From NCBI GenBank assembly GCA_020636675.1, contig JACJXK010000012.1, forward strand, positions 1 through 64,000: DNA of 64,000 nucleotides, read 5' to 3'. The notes below the pieces were generated by a model, which was given only the letters and a program-made list of their open reading frames with translations, did no database searches and was not told the DNA's origin. The stretch comes from Prevotellaceae bacterium. Lineage in GTDB: Bacteria; Bacteroidota; Bacteroidia; Bacteroidales; Paludibacteraceae. Positions 54,351-63,258 of the stretch are shown in pieces. Position numbers and translations under genes: made by a program. How positions within the stretch are numbered: the first letter of the stretch is position 1; each line of letters starts with the position of its first letter.

Positions 54351-55058
54351 GCCTTTCTCCAATGCGTTGTCTATGAGAGTGCGTTCCACGCTGACCGCGT
54401 CCCAAAACTTGTCGTAGCCCATAAGTTCGGCTTCGGTGAAGGCCGATTTGCGGATGATCTCCACCGCCTTGTTGATTTCCGGATTCTGCGTCAGGTCTGA
54501 CGACACCTCCGTTGTGCGGTCGCTTATCTCCGTGAGGAAACGAAGCCATAGCACGTGCATCTTCTTCTCCGCAAATGTCTTGGGAGTAAACTTGGGCAAC
54601 TCCACCGATACGATCTGGATGTCCTTCATCGCGATCGTTCCCGCCTCGTTGCGTGGCAGGATCACGTTGTAGTAGCTCTCCTCGTCCGTCGCCTTGTCGT
54701 TTATCAGGCATAGGCCGTAGACGGGCTTGAGGATGGAATAAGAGGAGCCGGGAGACAACTGCCTGCTGTATGTTTTAGACAGGTTGAACAGCATCCGTTG
54801 GAAGAAGTCTTTCGTCCAGTACATCTGCATCTCCACGATGAACTGCCGACCATGGTTGTCCCGGCAGCACACGTCGACGATGCTGTTCTTCTTGAGCGGA
54901 TCTTCCGACAGCAGTTCGGTCGGCAGATACTCGATTTCCTCGATGACGCGGTCCTCCAACGGCAGGAGCGCATTCAGAAAGCTCTTCACCAAATCGGGGT
55001 GTTCACCAAATACCTTTTTGAAGGTAAGGTCTGCCTTCGGATCCAAATAATGCTGCAT
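54144..55058 (-). CDS. Rpn-family PD-(D/E)XK nuclease with variable repeat (putative toxin/defence gene)
   Basis: The 304-residue protein belongs to the Rpn/putative-transposase family. The N-terminal nuclease domain starts LDPKADLTFKKVFG and has the active-site pattern Asp62 (IVDVCC) with Glu76 and Gln78 (VEMQM). Residues about 236-262 are six tandem four-residue units (GIQQ then GIEQ x5), followed by a charged helix and the typical end MKATGFSVKEIEEL. In E. coli, Rpn proteins act in phage defence; their C-terminal part is also made as a separate small protein that blocks the toxic long form, and a four-residue repeat varies in number between strains. The same layout is present here. The gene stands alone with a strong hairpin after it. 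Confidence 0.85.
   Translation of the reverse strand: MQHYLDPKADLTFKKVFGEHPDLVKSFLNALLPLEDRVIEEIEYLPTELLSEDPLKKNSIVDVCCRDNHGRQFIVEMQMYWTKDFFQRMLFNLSKTYSRQLSPGSSYSILKPVYGLCLINDKATDEESYYNVILPRNEAGTIAMKDIQIVSVELPKFTPKTFAEKKMHVLWLRFLTEISDRTTEVSSDLTQNPEINKAVEIIRKSAFTEAELMGYDKFWDAVSVERTLIDNALEKGMAMGIQQGIEQGIEQGIEQGIEQGIEQGKQEGQLEERKQMAKNLKSLNIPMETIMKATGFSVKEIEEL
54268..54339 (-). repeat. 12-bp in-frame tandem repeat, six units
   Basis: Six units of 12 bases (units start at 54268, 54280, 54292, 54304, 54316 and 54328) encode GIQQ and five GIEQ. The three units nearest the gene's 3' end are identical (CCCTGTTCAATA on the plus strand), the next two are identical to each other, and the last has diverged. 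Gain or loss of units keeps the frame. Confidence 0.9.
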
Positions 55059-55220
55059 AGAGATAAATTTTTAGACGTTATACTTCACAAAAATAGTATT
55101 TCGCGGACGCATTTGCAAAAAAGGGATGGAGAGTTTTTCCTCTCTTTGGAGGCAAGCATAAATAGAGAAGAAGAGATAAATGATAAAATTCAACTCTTCT
55201 TCTTTCTGGCAATATGTATT

Positions 55221-56177
55221 TTATGTTGTCTTATTTAAATAGCTTTTAATGTCGGATTCCGTCACGTCTTTGCTGAATCTGTGAATTTTCCATACTTCCG
55301 TGGCGCTGATGACGCCACCGGGAGGAATTGTTTGGTACGGAGAATGATATTCCAATTCGAGAAGTGAGGTCTCTTTCCTGTCTGTGGCAAAGTTGTAAAT
55401 CTCTACCTCCCTTTGTTCCGGATGTAGTAGTTGTTGCTCTTGGTGCAGGAAGAAAATCTGAAGAAGGGTTCGCCCGGAAAGTGTGGCTATGAAGGGCCTG
55501 CTGGGAGAAATGAATGCTTTCGCCGTACACTCTTCGTGGTCTTTGTCTTTCTCTTTCGGCGTGAAAGAAAAATATCCGTCCTTTATCGTGTAGGGTGCAG
55601 GTCCTTGATGGGGATGGGTTGGCTCCGACACGGTCACGTCCTTCTCGTCAGCGACAGGTACGAAATTGAGATTGTGGCCATTTACTCTGGTGAGCATCCA
55701 GATGTCCCATGCTATTGGTTTCTTCCGTATGTTTTCTGCTGTCACTTCGATGAATATGTTGTAACATTCGTCTGTCATGTCGTATTCTCCGACGATGATG
55801 TTTTTCGTGAAACGAATTCCGCTGATCGGACTGCCGTGCCCCTTCAATACGATATAATTATCGCTTTTTGTTATGATATTATATTTGTCGTAACTGATGT
55901 AAGGGTCTGGCGGCCAAAATAGGTCGGAATCTATCTTTTCTTTGTTGAGGCTCTGCCGTTTCCACCATTGGCTTTGTGGTCCTACCCACACCTCATGTCC
56001 GTTGTATGCTTTGAACTCCAGGTTTTTGGAGGAAGGCCGTATCCTTTTGGCTTCGTTCCATAGGTTGGAGTCGCTTTCCAAAATGTTTTCTCCATCGTTT
56101 ATCTGTAAAGAAACAATTCTCCCTCCTACGTCAGGCAATATTCCTAACTTGACGTCTCCGTTCTCTATGTATATCAT
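55221..56177 (-). CDS. DUF4380-like protein (aldose-epimerase-like fold)
   Basis: The 318-residue protein begins IYIENGDVKLGILPDVGGRIVSLQINDGENIL, as in DUF4380 and galactose-mutarotase-like folds, and has NGHEVWVGPQSQWW near residue 60 and a C-terminal LELEYHSPYQTIPPGGVISATEVWKI. No signal peptide is visible, so it should be cytoplasmic. A role in sugar metabolism is suggested by the fold and the nearby mannanase, but no reaction is known. It starts 6 bases after the small exported protein gene and is likely co-transcribed with it. Confidence 0.7.
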   Translation of the reverse strand: MIYIENGDVKLGILPDVGGRIVSLQINDGENILESDSNLWNEAKRIRPSSKNLEFKAYNGHEVWVGPQSQWWKRQSLNKEKIDSDLFWPPDPYISYDKYNIITKSDNYIVLKGHGSPISGIRFTKNIIVGEYDMTDECYNIFIEVTAENIRKKPIAWDIWMLTRVNGHNLNFVPVADEKDVTVSEPTHPHQGPAPYTIKDGYFSFTPKEKDKDHEECTAKAFISPSRPFIATLSGRTLLQIFFLHQEQQLLHPEQREVEIYNFATDRKETSLLELEYHSPYQTIPPGGVISATEVWKIHRFSKDVTESDIKSYLNKTT

Positions 56178-56183
56178 CTGACT

Positions 56184-56696
56184 TTATTTTCCGGTTGCTG
56201 GTGAGCTTATTTTGCTCTCTATCCTATTCTCTATGGAGGCAATCGCTGATAACAGATCTCGGTTCTTGATTTCCGTCTTGATGGTGTCGTTAACGGCATA
56301 GCTTCTTAGCCAAGAACCGATTAAAAATCCTTTGGCGTTGGCGATGGTGTCTGTTTCCATGAGCGAGGATTCGCCTAATAGGATGTTGTCGATGGCGTTG
56401 GAAAGAGTGTCTCCTAAATCTTTTATCTTCAAATCAATCCTAAGTGTGGTGTCTTTGAAGTTGTATCTGGCAAAGTATGCGATGTAGTAATCCCCTTCTC
56501 CTTTTGATAGGGAAAAAAGTTTGTCTCCACCTCCATTCCGTTCTACTAGAATGTAGTCAAAGGCGTTGGTTGACTCTGTGGTTGTTGAGTCTTCCTCTAT
56601 GGATTTTGCCTTTTCTGTGTTTTCAACGGCATTGGCCTGAAATAACAAAGCGGAGGTGATGCTTATGACTAATAATGCGTATTTGTATCTTTTCAT
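56184..56696 (-). CDS. small exported protein, unknown function
   Basis: The 170-residue product has a signal peptide (MKRYKYALLVISITSALLFQANA) and a mature part with a charged Ser/Thr-rich start, then mixed strands and helices (FDYILVERNGGGDKLFSLSKGEGDYYIAYFARYNFKDTTL). No cysteine at the cleavage site, so it is not a lipoprotein. I recognise no family. The frame extends upstream to 56873, but that part overlaps a -7 box and the GH26 terminator, so ATG 56696 is chosen. It lies 6 bases before the DUF4380 gene. Confidence 0.65.
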   Translation of the reverse strand: MKRYKYALLVISITSALLFQANAVENTEKAKSIEEDSTTTESTNAFDYILVERNGGGDKLFSLSKGEGDYYIAYFARYNFKDTTLRIDLKIKDLGDTLSNAIDNILLGESSLMETDTIANAKGFLIGSWLRSYAVNDTIKTEIKNRDLLSAIASIENRIESKISSPATGK

Positions 56697-56722
56697 TGCT
56701 TTTTGATTGCTGGTGAATGTCA

Positions 56723-56730
56723 CAAAGATA
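56723..56730 (-). promoter_or_regulatory. probable -7 element for the small exported protein and DUF4380 genes
   Basis: Minus-strand TATCTTTG matches the consensus 27 bases before the ATG. It lies after the GH26 terminator, so these genes have their own transcript. Confidence 0.5.
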
Positions 56731-56762
56731 GTGCCAATATTTGTGATGGTAAAACGAAAAGA

Positions 56763-56795
56763 ACGCATAGATTCCAAATTAGGGAGTCTATGCGT
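56763..56795 (-). terminator. terminator of the GH26 gene
   Basis: A stem of about 13 pairs with one wobble pair (56763-56775 with 56783-56795) is followed by a T-rich stretch on the minus strand, 6 bases after the GH26 stop. Confidence 0.75.
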
Positions 56796-56800
56796 GCCTT

Positions 56801-58504
56801 TTATTTCATTACTTTGAGGCAGATTGTATGGCCATCGTTTATTATATGAACGAAATAGATGCCGCTGTTCCATTTGGAACAGTTGATGTCTGTTTGTCCT
56901 CCTTCGCTGATGGAAGACGATATGAGCCTACCGAAAGCGTCTGTTATGCTGATAATCGCCTTCTTTGAACAAAAAATGTGTAGCTCCTCTGTCAAAAGAC
57001 TAGGATAAACGGTGAAATCGTCAGTTTGAGTATTGTCTTTCATGTCAGATGCGCTTTCCCAACCCGACATCTCGTCCAATGTGATGATTCTATCGTCGTT
57101 TAAGTTGGATGTCCAGACGGAGTTTGCTGTTTTGCTGATGAATCCTCCGTTCCATGTTTGGTACCAAGGCATCCACCAAGACCATGTGGCTCCGTCTTCA
57201 TACATGTTGTTTACATCTGGAATCGGACCATTTTCTGTCAACGCTAATATCTTTGTCGCGCCAAATTTTGATTTCAAGGAAGAGAATGCTGAGAAATTAC
57301 TTACGTGGTTGTTTGTGTCGTTGTAGATGTCGACACTCAAAACATCGTAATAGTTGGCTCCCGGATCCCATGAAGTGAAGGTCGCGTCTTGCGGGTTGAA
57401 TACCCAAATCAGATTCTTGACTCCATTCTTGTTGACTATGCGGTCGTAAATGAGACGATAAAGGGCGGCAAATTCTTCTCCAGTATGGGTGCTCCACCAG
57501 AACCAAGAACCTCCAGACTCGTGGATGGGACGGAATATGGCTGCAATGTCGGCTTCCTGTAATTGGAGGAAGAGACTGGCAATGTGATCGAGGTCTTCCG
57601 TCATCTGTTTGTATGTGTCAGACTCGCTGTCCCACTCGGTGGTGCCTGGTATGAAAGCCTTCGTGAAGTCGAATGTGGTGTAAGGATCTCCCGATCCTTG
57701 AACGTAGAACGCGTCTACTTGGTCGCTTGGATCCTTCCAGTGCCATGTGAAGGCGGGAATTCCTCCTTTCTTCCATAATTCTTCGGCTAGAGAAATTGTC
57801 TTGTTGGTATATTCTTGATACCAAGATTCGGATGCTTTGGGTCCTGTCGCAAAGAGGAAGTCAAATCCGATGAGAGCAGGATAGTGCCCTCCGGCAGTAT
57901 AGACTGCCTTTACATCTTCTTGCGAAAGGATGTCGGCGGATGTGTTTATGTCGCCTGTCATGATGCCGGAGATGGTTTTCTTCCCGAAGTTTTCTTTTAG
58001 AAAATTGTAAAGTTTTTTCGCCGATTCGGTCGCATTTGCCGTGACGGGCGAGTCTGATATGACGAATGGTTCCGGAGTGTATTCGGAGATGGCAATGTAA
58101 TCGACATCTATCCAACCCCAAGAACTAGTGATGGAGACCTCGTTTGTACCTGCGTTCAAGGCGGCGGTTGTTTCTACGTCGGTAAATGTAGCCGCTATTT
58201 CAAAGGTAGGACTTCCTACTTGAACCCCGTTGACGTTGATGTTGTTGATTTTTGAACCTCCGTAGTTGTTCTGATAGTGGATGGTTAGCGTGTGGATGCC
58301 TTTTTTTTCGACAGATACGCTGAAGGTGATGCTTCCGTTGTTTAGTTTGACATAACCCCCGTTGGAAGCATCTCCGCTTGTCTCCGCCATTGCCCCTTTC
58401 TCTAATACTGCCGATTCTGCCTCGTATTTGGTCGCCTCTGCGAAACATGGGCTTCCAAATAACACGCAGTAAAACAGACTGGTTGCTAAAAGAAATCTGT
58501 TCAT
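56801..58504 (-). CDS. exported GH26 beta-mannanase with carbohydrate-binding module and T9SS tail
   Basis: The 567-residue protein has a signal peptide (about 1-22), a CBM35/CBM6-like jelly roll (about 26-142, YEAESAVLEKGAM to WIDVDYIAI), and a GH26 catalytic domain (about 155-475) with acid/base Glu329 in RPIHESGG and nucleophile Glu424 in LTENGP. The last about 75 residues (VYPSLLTEELHIFCSKKAIISITDAFGRLI to VMK) have the T9SS type A sorting pattern, so the enzyme is probably secreted or cell-surface anchored. It would cut beta-1,4-mannans. It is transcribed alone. Confidence 0.9.
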   Translation of the reverse strand: MNRFLLATSLFYCVLFGSPCFAEATKYEAESAVLEKGAMAETSGDASNGGYVKLNNGSITFSVSVEKKGIHTLTIHYQNNYGGSKINNINVNGVQVGSPTFEIAATFTDVETTAALNAGTNEVSITSSWGWIDVDYIAISEYTPEPFVISDSPVTANATESAKKLYNFLKENFGKKTISGIMTGDINTSADILSQEDVKAVYTAGGHYPALIGFDFLFATGPKASESWYQEYTNKTISLAEELWKKGGIPAFTWHWKDPSDQVDAFYVQGSGDPYTTFDFTKAFIPGTTEWDSESDTYKQMTEDLDHIASLFLQLQEADIAAIFRPIHESGGSWFWWSTHTGEEFAALYRLIYDRIVNKNGVKNLIWVFNPQDATFTSWDPGANYYDVLSVDIYNDTNNHVSNFSAFSSLKSKFGATKILALTENGPIPDVNNMYEDGATWSWWMPWYQTWNGGFISKTANSVWTSNLNDDRIITLDEMSGWESASDMKDNTQTDDFTVYPSLLTEELHIFCSKKAIISITDAFGRLISSSISEGGQTDINCSKWNSGIYFVHIINDGHTICLKVMK

Positions 58505-58621
58505 GTTTTGTGTGTTAGTTTTGTGAATATTATGGTTTGTAGTTGAAAAATGTCCTATCGTGTGATTGATATCCTTGAATCTTCCGTAAAAGAGGACTGT
58601 GTGTTTCTGGTTTTCTTTATG
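58505..58621. other. upstream region of GH26
   Basis: About 117 bases of A/T-rich sequence that must contain the GH26 promoter. I found no consensus match. Confidence 0.4.
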
Positions 58622-58660
58622 GCAAGGTCAATAGCCTGGATTTCAGGCTATTGACCTTGC
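58622..58660. repeat. perfect 17-bp hairpin next to the group II intron
   Basis: Arms 58622-58638 and 58644-58660 are perfect complements with a 5-base loop. Four bases (TCTA) separate it from the intron start. Without the intron it would lie about 24 bases after the fumarase stop, so it was probably the fumarase terminator, although there is no T run. Confidence 0.8.
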
Positions 58661-58664
58661 TCTA

Positions 58665-59298
58665 GTACGCCCAGCATGTGCGTAATCTCATGGGTGCAAG
58701 TCCCTAACGAGCCCTAATAGTGGGAATCGTCTAGCCAATAGCAAGGGTGTCCATAGTGATGTGGAATCTGAAGGAAGCTGGCGGCAAAAGTCTGACCTGA
58801 CGAACAGAAATCAGATATAAGGCTAAAGTGTGAGGGTGAGTTTGCTAGACAAAACAAAGCCCTATAACTATTCGGAATCACACATAGTAAATCTGGTGGG
58901 TATAAGGCGGAAAGATTACGTTCTTATCTGGGGAGGTCTCACAGACGTGTGGATATATTTTTCCATAAACACGGAGTAAAGCTTGTTGTGAGAAGTCAGC
59001 CGAAGACATAGTACCAATATGAATATGTTGGGAAGGTCTGAACTTCGCAGTTTGTAAGTAAATGAATGTTACTTGAAGAGTATAGAATGCCGAATTAAGT
59101 ACTAAAGTACTTGCTGTCTCTAAAGAAATAGGACGGAATCTGAAAGGTATAGAGAAGTGCAGAGCTTGGACAGATAACTGAAAACAACAGCAAACGCACT
59201 GTCAATGGTGTCAAAGCGAGGAACCGCCACGTGCCGAACGGCATGCGTGGTGGTGTGTGAGGACAATGAGGGAATTAATCCCTCATTTCCTACACGAT
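58665..59298 (+). mobile_element. ORF-less group II intron
   Basis: The 5' end GTACGCCCAGCATG and the following GGGTGCAAGTCCC and CAAGGGTGTCC...GGAATCTGAAGGAAGC blocks are typical of domain I. Domain V is at about 59221-59256: CCGCCACG pairs with CGTGGTGG, a TGCC/GGCA stem carries a GAAC loop, and a two-base bulge (59244-59245) sits on the 3' strand as in all domain V helices. Domain VI is a 9-bp hairpin (59265-59273 with 59279-59287) followed by CCTACACGAT, a usual 3' end. The whole element is about 634 bases with no reverse-transcriptase/maturase frame, so mobility or efficient splicing would need a protein from elsewhere. The end positions may be off by a few bases. Confidence 0.85.
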
Positions 59299-59318
59299 TA
59301 GAAGGCTATCGCTAGCTT

Positions 59319-60968
59319 TTATTTTGTGCAGTTCGGACACCAAGGCTTCAACTGTTTGAAGAAGTCGTTGCCTTTGTCGTCTACAAGAATGAAGGCTGGG
59401 AAATCTTCCACGTCGATTTTCCAGATGGCTTCCATTCCTAACTCTGGATATTCCACGCATTCTATGCTTTTGATGGAACTCTGGGATAAAATGGCAGCAA
59501 CACCTCCGATGGTTCCGAGGTAGAAGCCTCCGTGCTTGTGACATGCATCGGTAACTACGTCGGAACGGTTTCCTTTGGCTATCATTACAAGGGAAGCTCC
59601 GTGGTCTTGAAATTCGTCAACATATGGATCCATACGGTTGGCTGTGGTCGGACCCATAGATCCACAAGGATAGCCATCTGGTGTCTTTGCTGGTCCGGCA
59701 TAAAGAATCGGGTGCTTCTTGAAATAATCCGGCATCTCTTCTCCTGCGTCTAAGCGTGCCTTTAGCTTGGCGTGTGCGATATCGCGTGCTACGATGATGG
59801 TCCCTTTCAGGTTGACACGTGTGCTTACCGGATGTTTAGAAAGCTCTTTCCTGACAGCATCGATGCCTTTGTCGAGGTCTATAACTACACCATTTCCTCC
59901 TTCTCCGGGTCTACGGTATTCTTCTGGAATCAACTCCGTCGGGTTCGAATCCATCTCTTCCAACCAGATTCCGTCTTTGTTTATCTTCGCTTTTATGTTA
60001 CGGTCTGCAGAACAGCTTACTCCCATTCCGATAGGACAAGAGGCGCCGTGGCGAGGTAGTCGGATGACCCGGATGTCATGGGCCAACGCTTTTCCTCCGA
60101 ACTGAGCTCCTAACCCTATTTTGTGGGCTTCGACGAGCAGTTTGTTTTCAAGGTCGATGTCGCGGAATGCGCGACCTGTCTCATCTCCTGTTGTTGGCAG
60201 ACTGTCGTAGTATTTTATGGATGCTAACTTTACGGTGAGTAGGTTCTTTTCTGCTGATGTACCTCCTATTACAAATGCGATATGGTATGGCGGACAAGCT
60301 GCCGTTCCCAAACTCTTCATCTTCTCTACTAGGAAGGGTAGTAGCGTACCTTCGTTCTGTATGGTAGCCTTTGTCATTGGGTAGAAGTAGGTCTTGTTTG
60401 CAGAACCTCCTCCTTTGGCAACCATGATGAATCTGTATTCTGCGCCTTCTACAGCTTCGATGTCTATCTGAGCGGGTAGGTTACAACGAGTGTTTATCTC
60501 ATCGTACATGTTTAACGGAGCATTCTGTGAATATCGGAGATTGTCTTGGGTGAAGGTGTTGAATACGCCTCTTGACAGTGCCTCTTCGTCTTCGAATCCG
60601 GTCCAAACTTGTTGCCCCTTCTCTCCGTGGATGATGGCTGTGCCTGTGTCTTGGCAGAAAGGAAGGATGCCTTTGCACGCTACCTCTGCATTGCGGAGGA
60701 ACTGAAGTGCTACATACTTGTCGTTCTCCGATGATTCCGGATCTTTCAAAATGGCAGCCACCTGCTCGTTATGTGCGCGGCGAAGCATGAACTCCACGTC
60801 GTGGAATGCTTGTTGCGCGAGCAATGTAAGTGCTTCTTTTGACACTTTGAGAATCTCGTGTCCCTCAAAGTTGCCTACGCTGACGCCATCTTTACTTAGC
60901 AGGTGGTATTTTGTATCGTCCTTGCCCTGTTGGAACATAGGTGCATACTTAAATTCTGTAGTAGCCAT
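59319..60968 (-). CDS. class I fumarate hydratase
   Basis: The 549-residue iron-sulphur enzyme interconverts fumarate and malate. It shows the N-terminal alpha-domain with LPFCQDTGTAIIHGEKGQ near residue 100 and GGGSANKTYFYPMTKA near residue 190, and the C-terminal beta-domain with YAGPAKTPDGYPCGSMGPTTANRMD near residue 440, each with the expected cysteines. Length fits the fused FumA/FumB type. The stop lies 20 bases from the 3' end of an oppositely oriented group II intron, which separates it from a hairpin that was likely its terminator. Confidence 0.94.
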   Translation of the reverse strand: MATTEFKYAPMFQQGKDDTKYHLLSKDGVSVGNFEGHEILKVSKEALTLLAQQAFHDVEFMLRRAHNEQVAAILKDPESSENDKYVALQFLRNAEVACKGILPFCQDTGTAIIHGEKGQQVWTGFEDEEALSRGVFNTFTQDNLRYSQNAPLNMYDEINTRCNLPAQIDIEAVEGAEYRFIMVAKGGGSANKTYFYPMTKATIQNEGTLLPFLVEKMKSLGTAACPPYHIAFVIGGTSAEKNLLTVKLASIKYYDSLPTTGDETGRAFRDIDLENKLLVEAHKIGLGAQFGGKALAHDIRVIRLPRHGASCPIGMGVSCSADRNIKAKINKDGIWLEEMDSNPTELIPEEYRRPGEGGNGVVIDLDKGIDAVRKELSKHPVSTRVNLKGTIIVARDIAHAKLKARLDAGEEMPDYFKKHPILYAGPAKTPDGYPCGSMGPTTANRMDPYVDEFQDHGASLVMIAKGNRSDVVTDACHKHGGFYLGTIGGVAAILSQSSIKSIECVEYPELGMEAIWKIDVEDFPAFILVDDKGNDFFKQLKPWCPNCTK

Positions 60969-61046
60969 TTCTTTATATTTAGTTTTTAGTTGATAAAAAT
61001 TCTTTGGATTCTTCTGCGTGAAATCACATCTTTAAATAAAGCGACG

Positions 61047-61054
61047 CAAATTTA
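61047..61054 (-). promoter_or_regulatory. probable -7 element of the fumarase gene
   Basis: Minus-strand TAAATTTG matches the consensus; the leader would be about 70 bases. Another TATATTTG lies slightly further upstream. Confidence 0.45.
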
Positions 61055-61203
61055 AAAATTTATGTCAAATATAAGTACCCATAAATGGGATAATTGCATA
61101 AAATGATGTGCCCTTTGTCTGAATTCAGGGAGAATCGGCTTGTGTCTCTTATTTTCCTTTTGTCAAAACAATTGTCGGTTATGTTTTGATGAAGGAGGAT
61201 AGA

Positions 61204-61237
61204 AAAAACCGCTCCGGAATGTTCCGAAACGGTTTTT
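61204..61237 (-). terminator. terminator of gyrB
   Basis: A hairpin with an outer AAAACCG/CGGTTTT stem and an inner CGGAA/TTCCG stem has a T run on the minus strand and lies 18 bases after the gyrB stop. Confidence 0.8.
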
Positions 61238-61255
61238 GTGTTGAATGCTAGCGTT

Positions 61256-63205
61256 TTATGCGTCTATTGTTGCATAGGTTGCATTGTCTTCGATGAATTT
61301 ACGGCGAGGACCAACGTCGTCTCCCATAAGCATGGAGAATGTGTAGTCGGCTTCTGCGGCGTTGGTTATCGTTACTTGTCTCAATGTGCGGTGCTCCGGA
61401 TCCATGGTGGTGGTCCACAACTGTTCAGGATTCATTTCACCCAAACCTTTATATCGCTGTACGTTAACTGCATTTTCATTGCCCGAACCATATTTTTCTA
61501 TGAAAGAGAGCCTTTGCTGCTCATTCCAGCAATATTCTTCCGTCTTTCCCTTTTTGCAAAGGTAGAGTGGAGGTGCTGCGATATAGATGTATCCTTTCTC
61601 TATCAGTTCTCTCATGTGGCGGAAGAAGAATGTCAGTACCAATGTGTCGATGTGGCTGCCATCGACATCGGCATCGGTCATGATGATGACTTTGTGGTAA
61701 CGGAGCTTGTCCATGTTAAGAGCCTTCGCATCCTCATTTGTTCCGATTGTGACACCGAGAGCGGTGTATATGTTGCGTATTTCTTCGCTCTCCAACACTC
61801 TGTGCTGCATCGCTTTCTCTACGTTCAAAATTTTACCTCGTAGCGGAAGTATGGCTTGGAACATGCGGTTTCGACCCTGTTTCGCGGATCCACCTGCGGA
61901 GTCTCCCTCGACGAGAAATAACTCTCCGTTTTCCGGATTCTTGTCCGAACAGTCGGCTAGCTTGCCGGGAAGACCACCTCCTGATAGTGGTGATTTTCTC
62001 TGGACGAGGTCTCTTGCTTTGCGGGCCGCAATACGTGCTCGGGCTGCGATCACTACCTTGTCTACGATGGTCCTCGCTTCTTTCGGATGCTCCTCCAGAT
62101 AGTTGCCCAAGGCTTCACCTACGGCTTGGTCTACGATGCCCATGGTCTCGTTGTTGCCGAGCTTCGTCTTCGTTTGCCCCTCGAATTGTGGCTCTGCGAC
62201 TTTGACGGAGATGACGGCGGTCAATCCCTCTCTGAAGTCGTCGCCGTTTATTTCTATTTTGCTTTTCTCTAGTATTTTGGAATCTTCTGCGTACTTTTTG
62301 AGTGTGCGTGTCAATCCGCGACGGAATCCGGCAACGTGCGTTCCTCCCTCTATCGTGTTGATGTTATTGACGTAGGAGAATATGTTTTCGTTGTAGGAGT
62401 CGTTGTATGTCATGGCAATCTCGACTGGCGATCCGTACTTGTCTGTGCTGATGTGGATGATGTCGCCTACCAGCTTCTCTCTGGATGTGTCGAGGTATTC
62501 CACAAATTCGCTCAGCCCCTTTTCCGAATAGAAGACCTCCCCCTTGAATGTGTCGTCGGCGTTCTTCTCTCGTTTGTCGGTCAAGGAGATTTTGATGCCT
62601 GCGTTCAGATAGGCAAGCTCCCTCATTCGGCTAGCTAGAATGTCATAATGGTAAACCACCTCGGTGAAAATGCTCGTGTCCGGATGAAATGTGACCTTTG
62701 TCCCTGTATGTTCAGATGGGCCAATCTCTTTTACGGAGAACATCGGTTTTCCTTTCTCGTACTCCTGCATATATAATTTGCCGTTGCGGCTTACTTCTAC
62801 GTGCATCTTGTCTGAAAGTGCGTTCACGCAAGACACTCCGACTCCGTGTAGACCTCCGGACACCTTGTATGAGCCTTTGTCGAATTTTCCTCCTGCATGG
62901 AGCACTGTCATGACCACTTCGAGTGCAGATTTCTTCTCCTTCTCGTGCATGTCGACAGGGATACCACGTCCGTCATCTTGAACGGTGATGGAATTGTCTT
63001 CGTTGATTGCTACTTCGATGTGCTTGCAATAACCGGCCAGCGCTTCGTCTATGGAGTTGTCCACAACCTCATAAACTAGATGGTGCAGACCCTTCACACC
63101 GATGTCTCCGATATACATGGCCGGACGCTTACGGACAGCCTCCAACCCCTCCAGTACTTGGATGCTACTGGCTGAATATGAATTTTCCTTCTTTTCTTCG
63201 CTCAT
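61256..63205 (-). CDS. gyrB: DNA gyrase subunit B
   Basis: The 649-residue protein has the GHKL ATPase domain (EVVDNSIDEALAG near residue 42, DDGRGIPVDMH near 73, GGLHGVGVSCVNALS near 115), the transducer, and the TOPRIM domain with EGDSAGGSAKQGRNR near residue 435 and DADVDGSHID near residue 510, ending in the tail with QRYKGLGEMNPEQLW. Length fits a GyrB without the insertion seen in gammaproteobacteria. A GTG at 63247 opens the frame, but ATG 63205 (MSEEKKENSY) is the usual start and follows a consensus promoter at 63259-63289. Confidence 0.96.
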   Translation of the reverse strand: MSEEKKENSYSASSIQVLEGLEAVRKRPAMYIGDIGVKGLHHLVYEVVDNSIDEALAGYCKHIEVAINEDNSITVQDDGRGIPVDMHEKEKKSALEVVMTVLHAGGKFDKGSYKVSGGLHGVGVSCVNALSDKMHVEVSRNGKLYMQEYEKGKPMFSVKEIGPSEHTGTKVTFHPDTSIFTEVVYHYDILASRMRELAYLNAGIKISLTDKREKNADDTFKGEVFYSEKGLSEFVEYLDTSREKLVGDIIHISTDKYGSPVEIAMTYNDSYNENIFSYVNNINTIEGGTHVAGFRRGLTRTLKKYAEDSKILEKSKIEINGDDFREGLTAVISVKVAEPQFEGQTKTKLGNNETMGIVDQAVGEALGNYLEEHPKEARTIVDKVVIAARARIAARKARDLVQRKSPLSGGGLPGKLADCSDKNPENGELFLVEGDSAGGSAKQGRNRMFQAILPLRGKILNVEKAMQHRVLESEEIRNIYTALGVTIGTNEDAKALNMDKLRYHKVIIMTDADVDGSHIDTLVLTFFFRHMRELIEKGYIYIAAPPLYLCKKGKTEEYCWNEQQRLSFIEKYGSGNENAVNVQRYKGLGEMNPEQLWTTTMDPEHRTLRQVTITNAAEADYTFSMLMGDDVGPRRKFIEDNATYATIDA

Positions 63206-63258
63206 GATGAGTAAAATTAATACGAAAGTGGATTTGTGTTTGTCCACCTTTCAACAAG

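Noticed and set aside
54144..55058. Reading the Rpn-family gene as an IS transposase
   Set aside because: No terminal inverted repeats or target duplication surround it; the family name 'transposase' is historical.
59224..59253. Inverted repeat considered as a plain terminator after fumarase
   Set aside because: The bulged 3' strand, capped inner stem and flanking sequence fit group II intron domain V on the opposite strand, and no T run follows.
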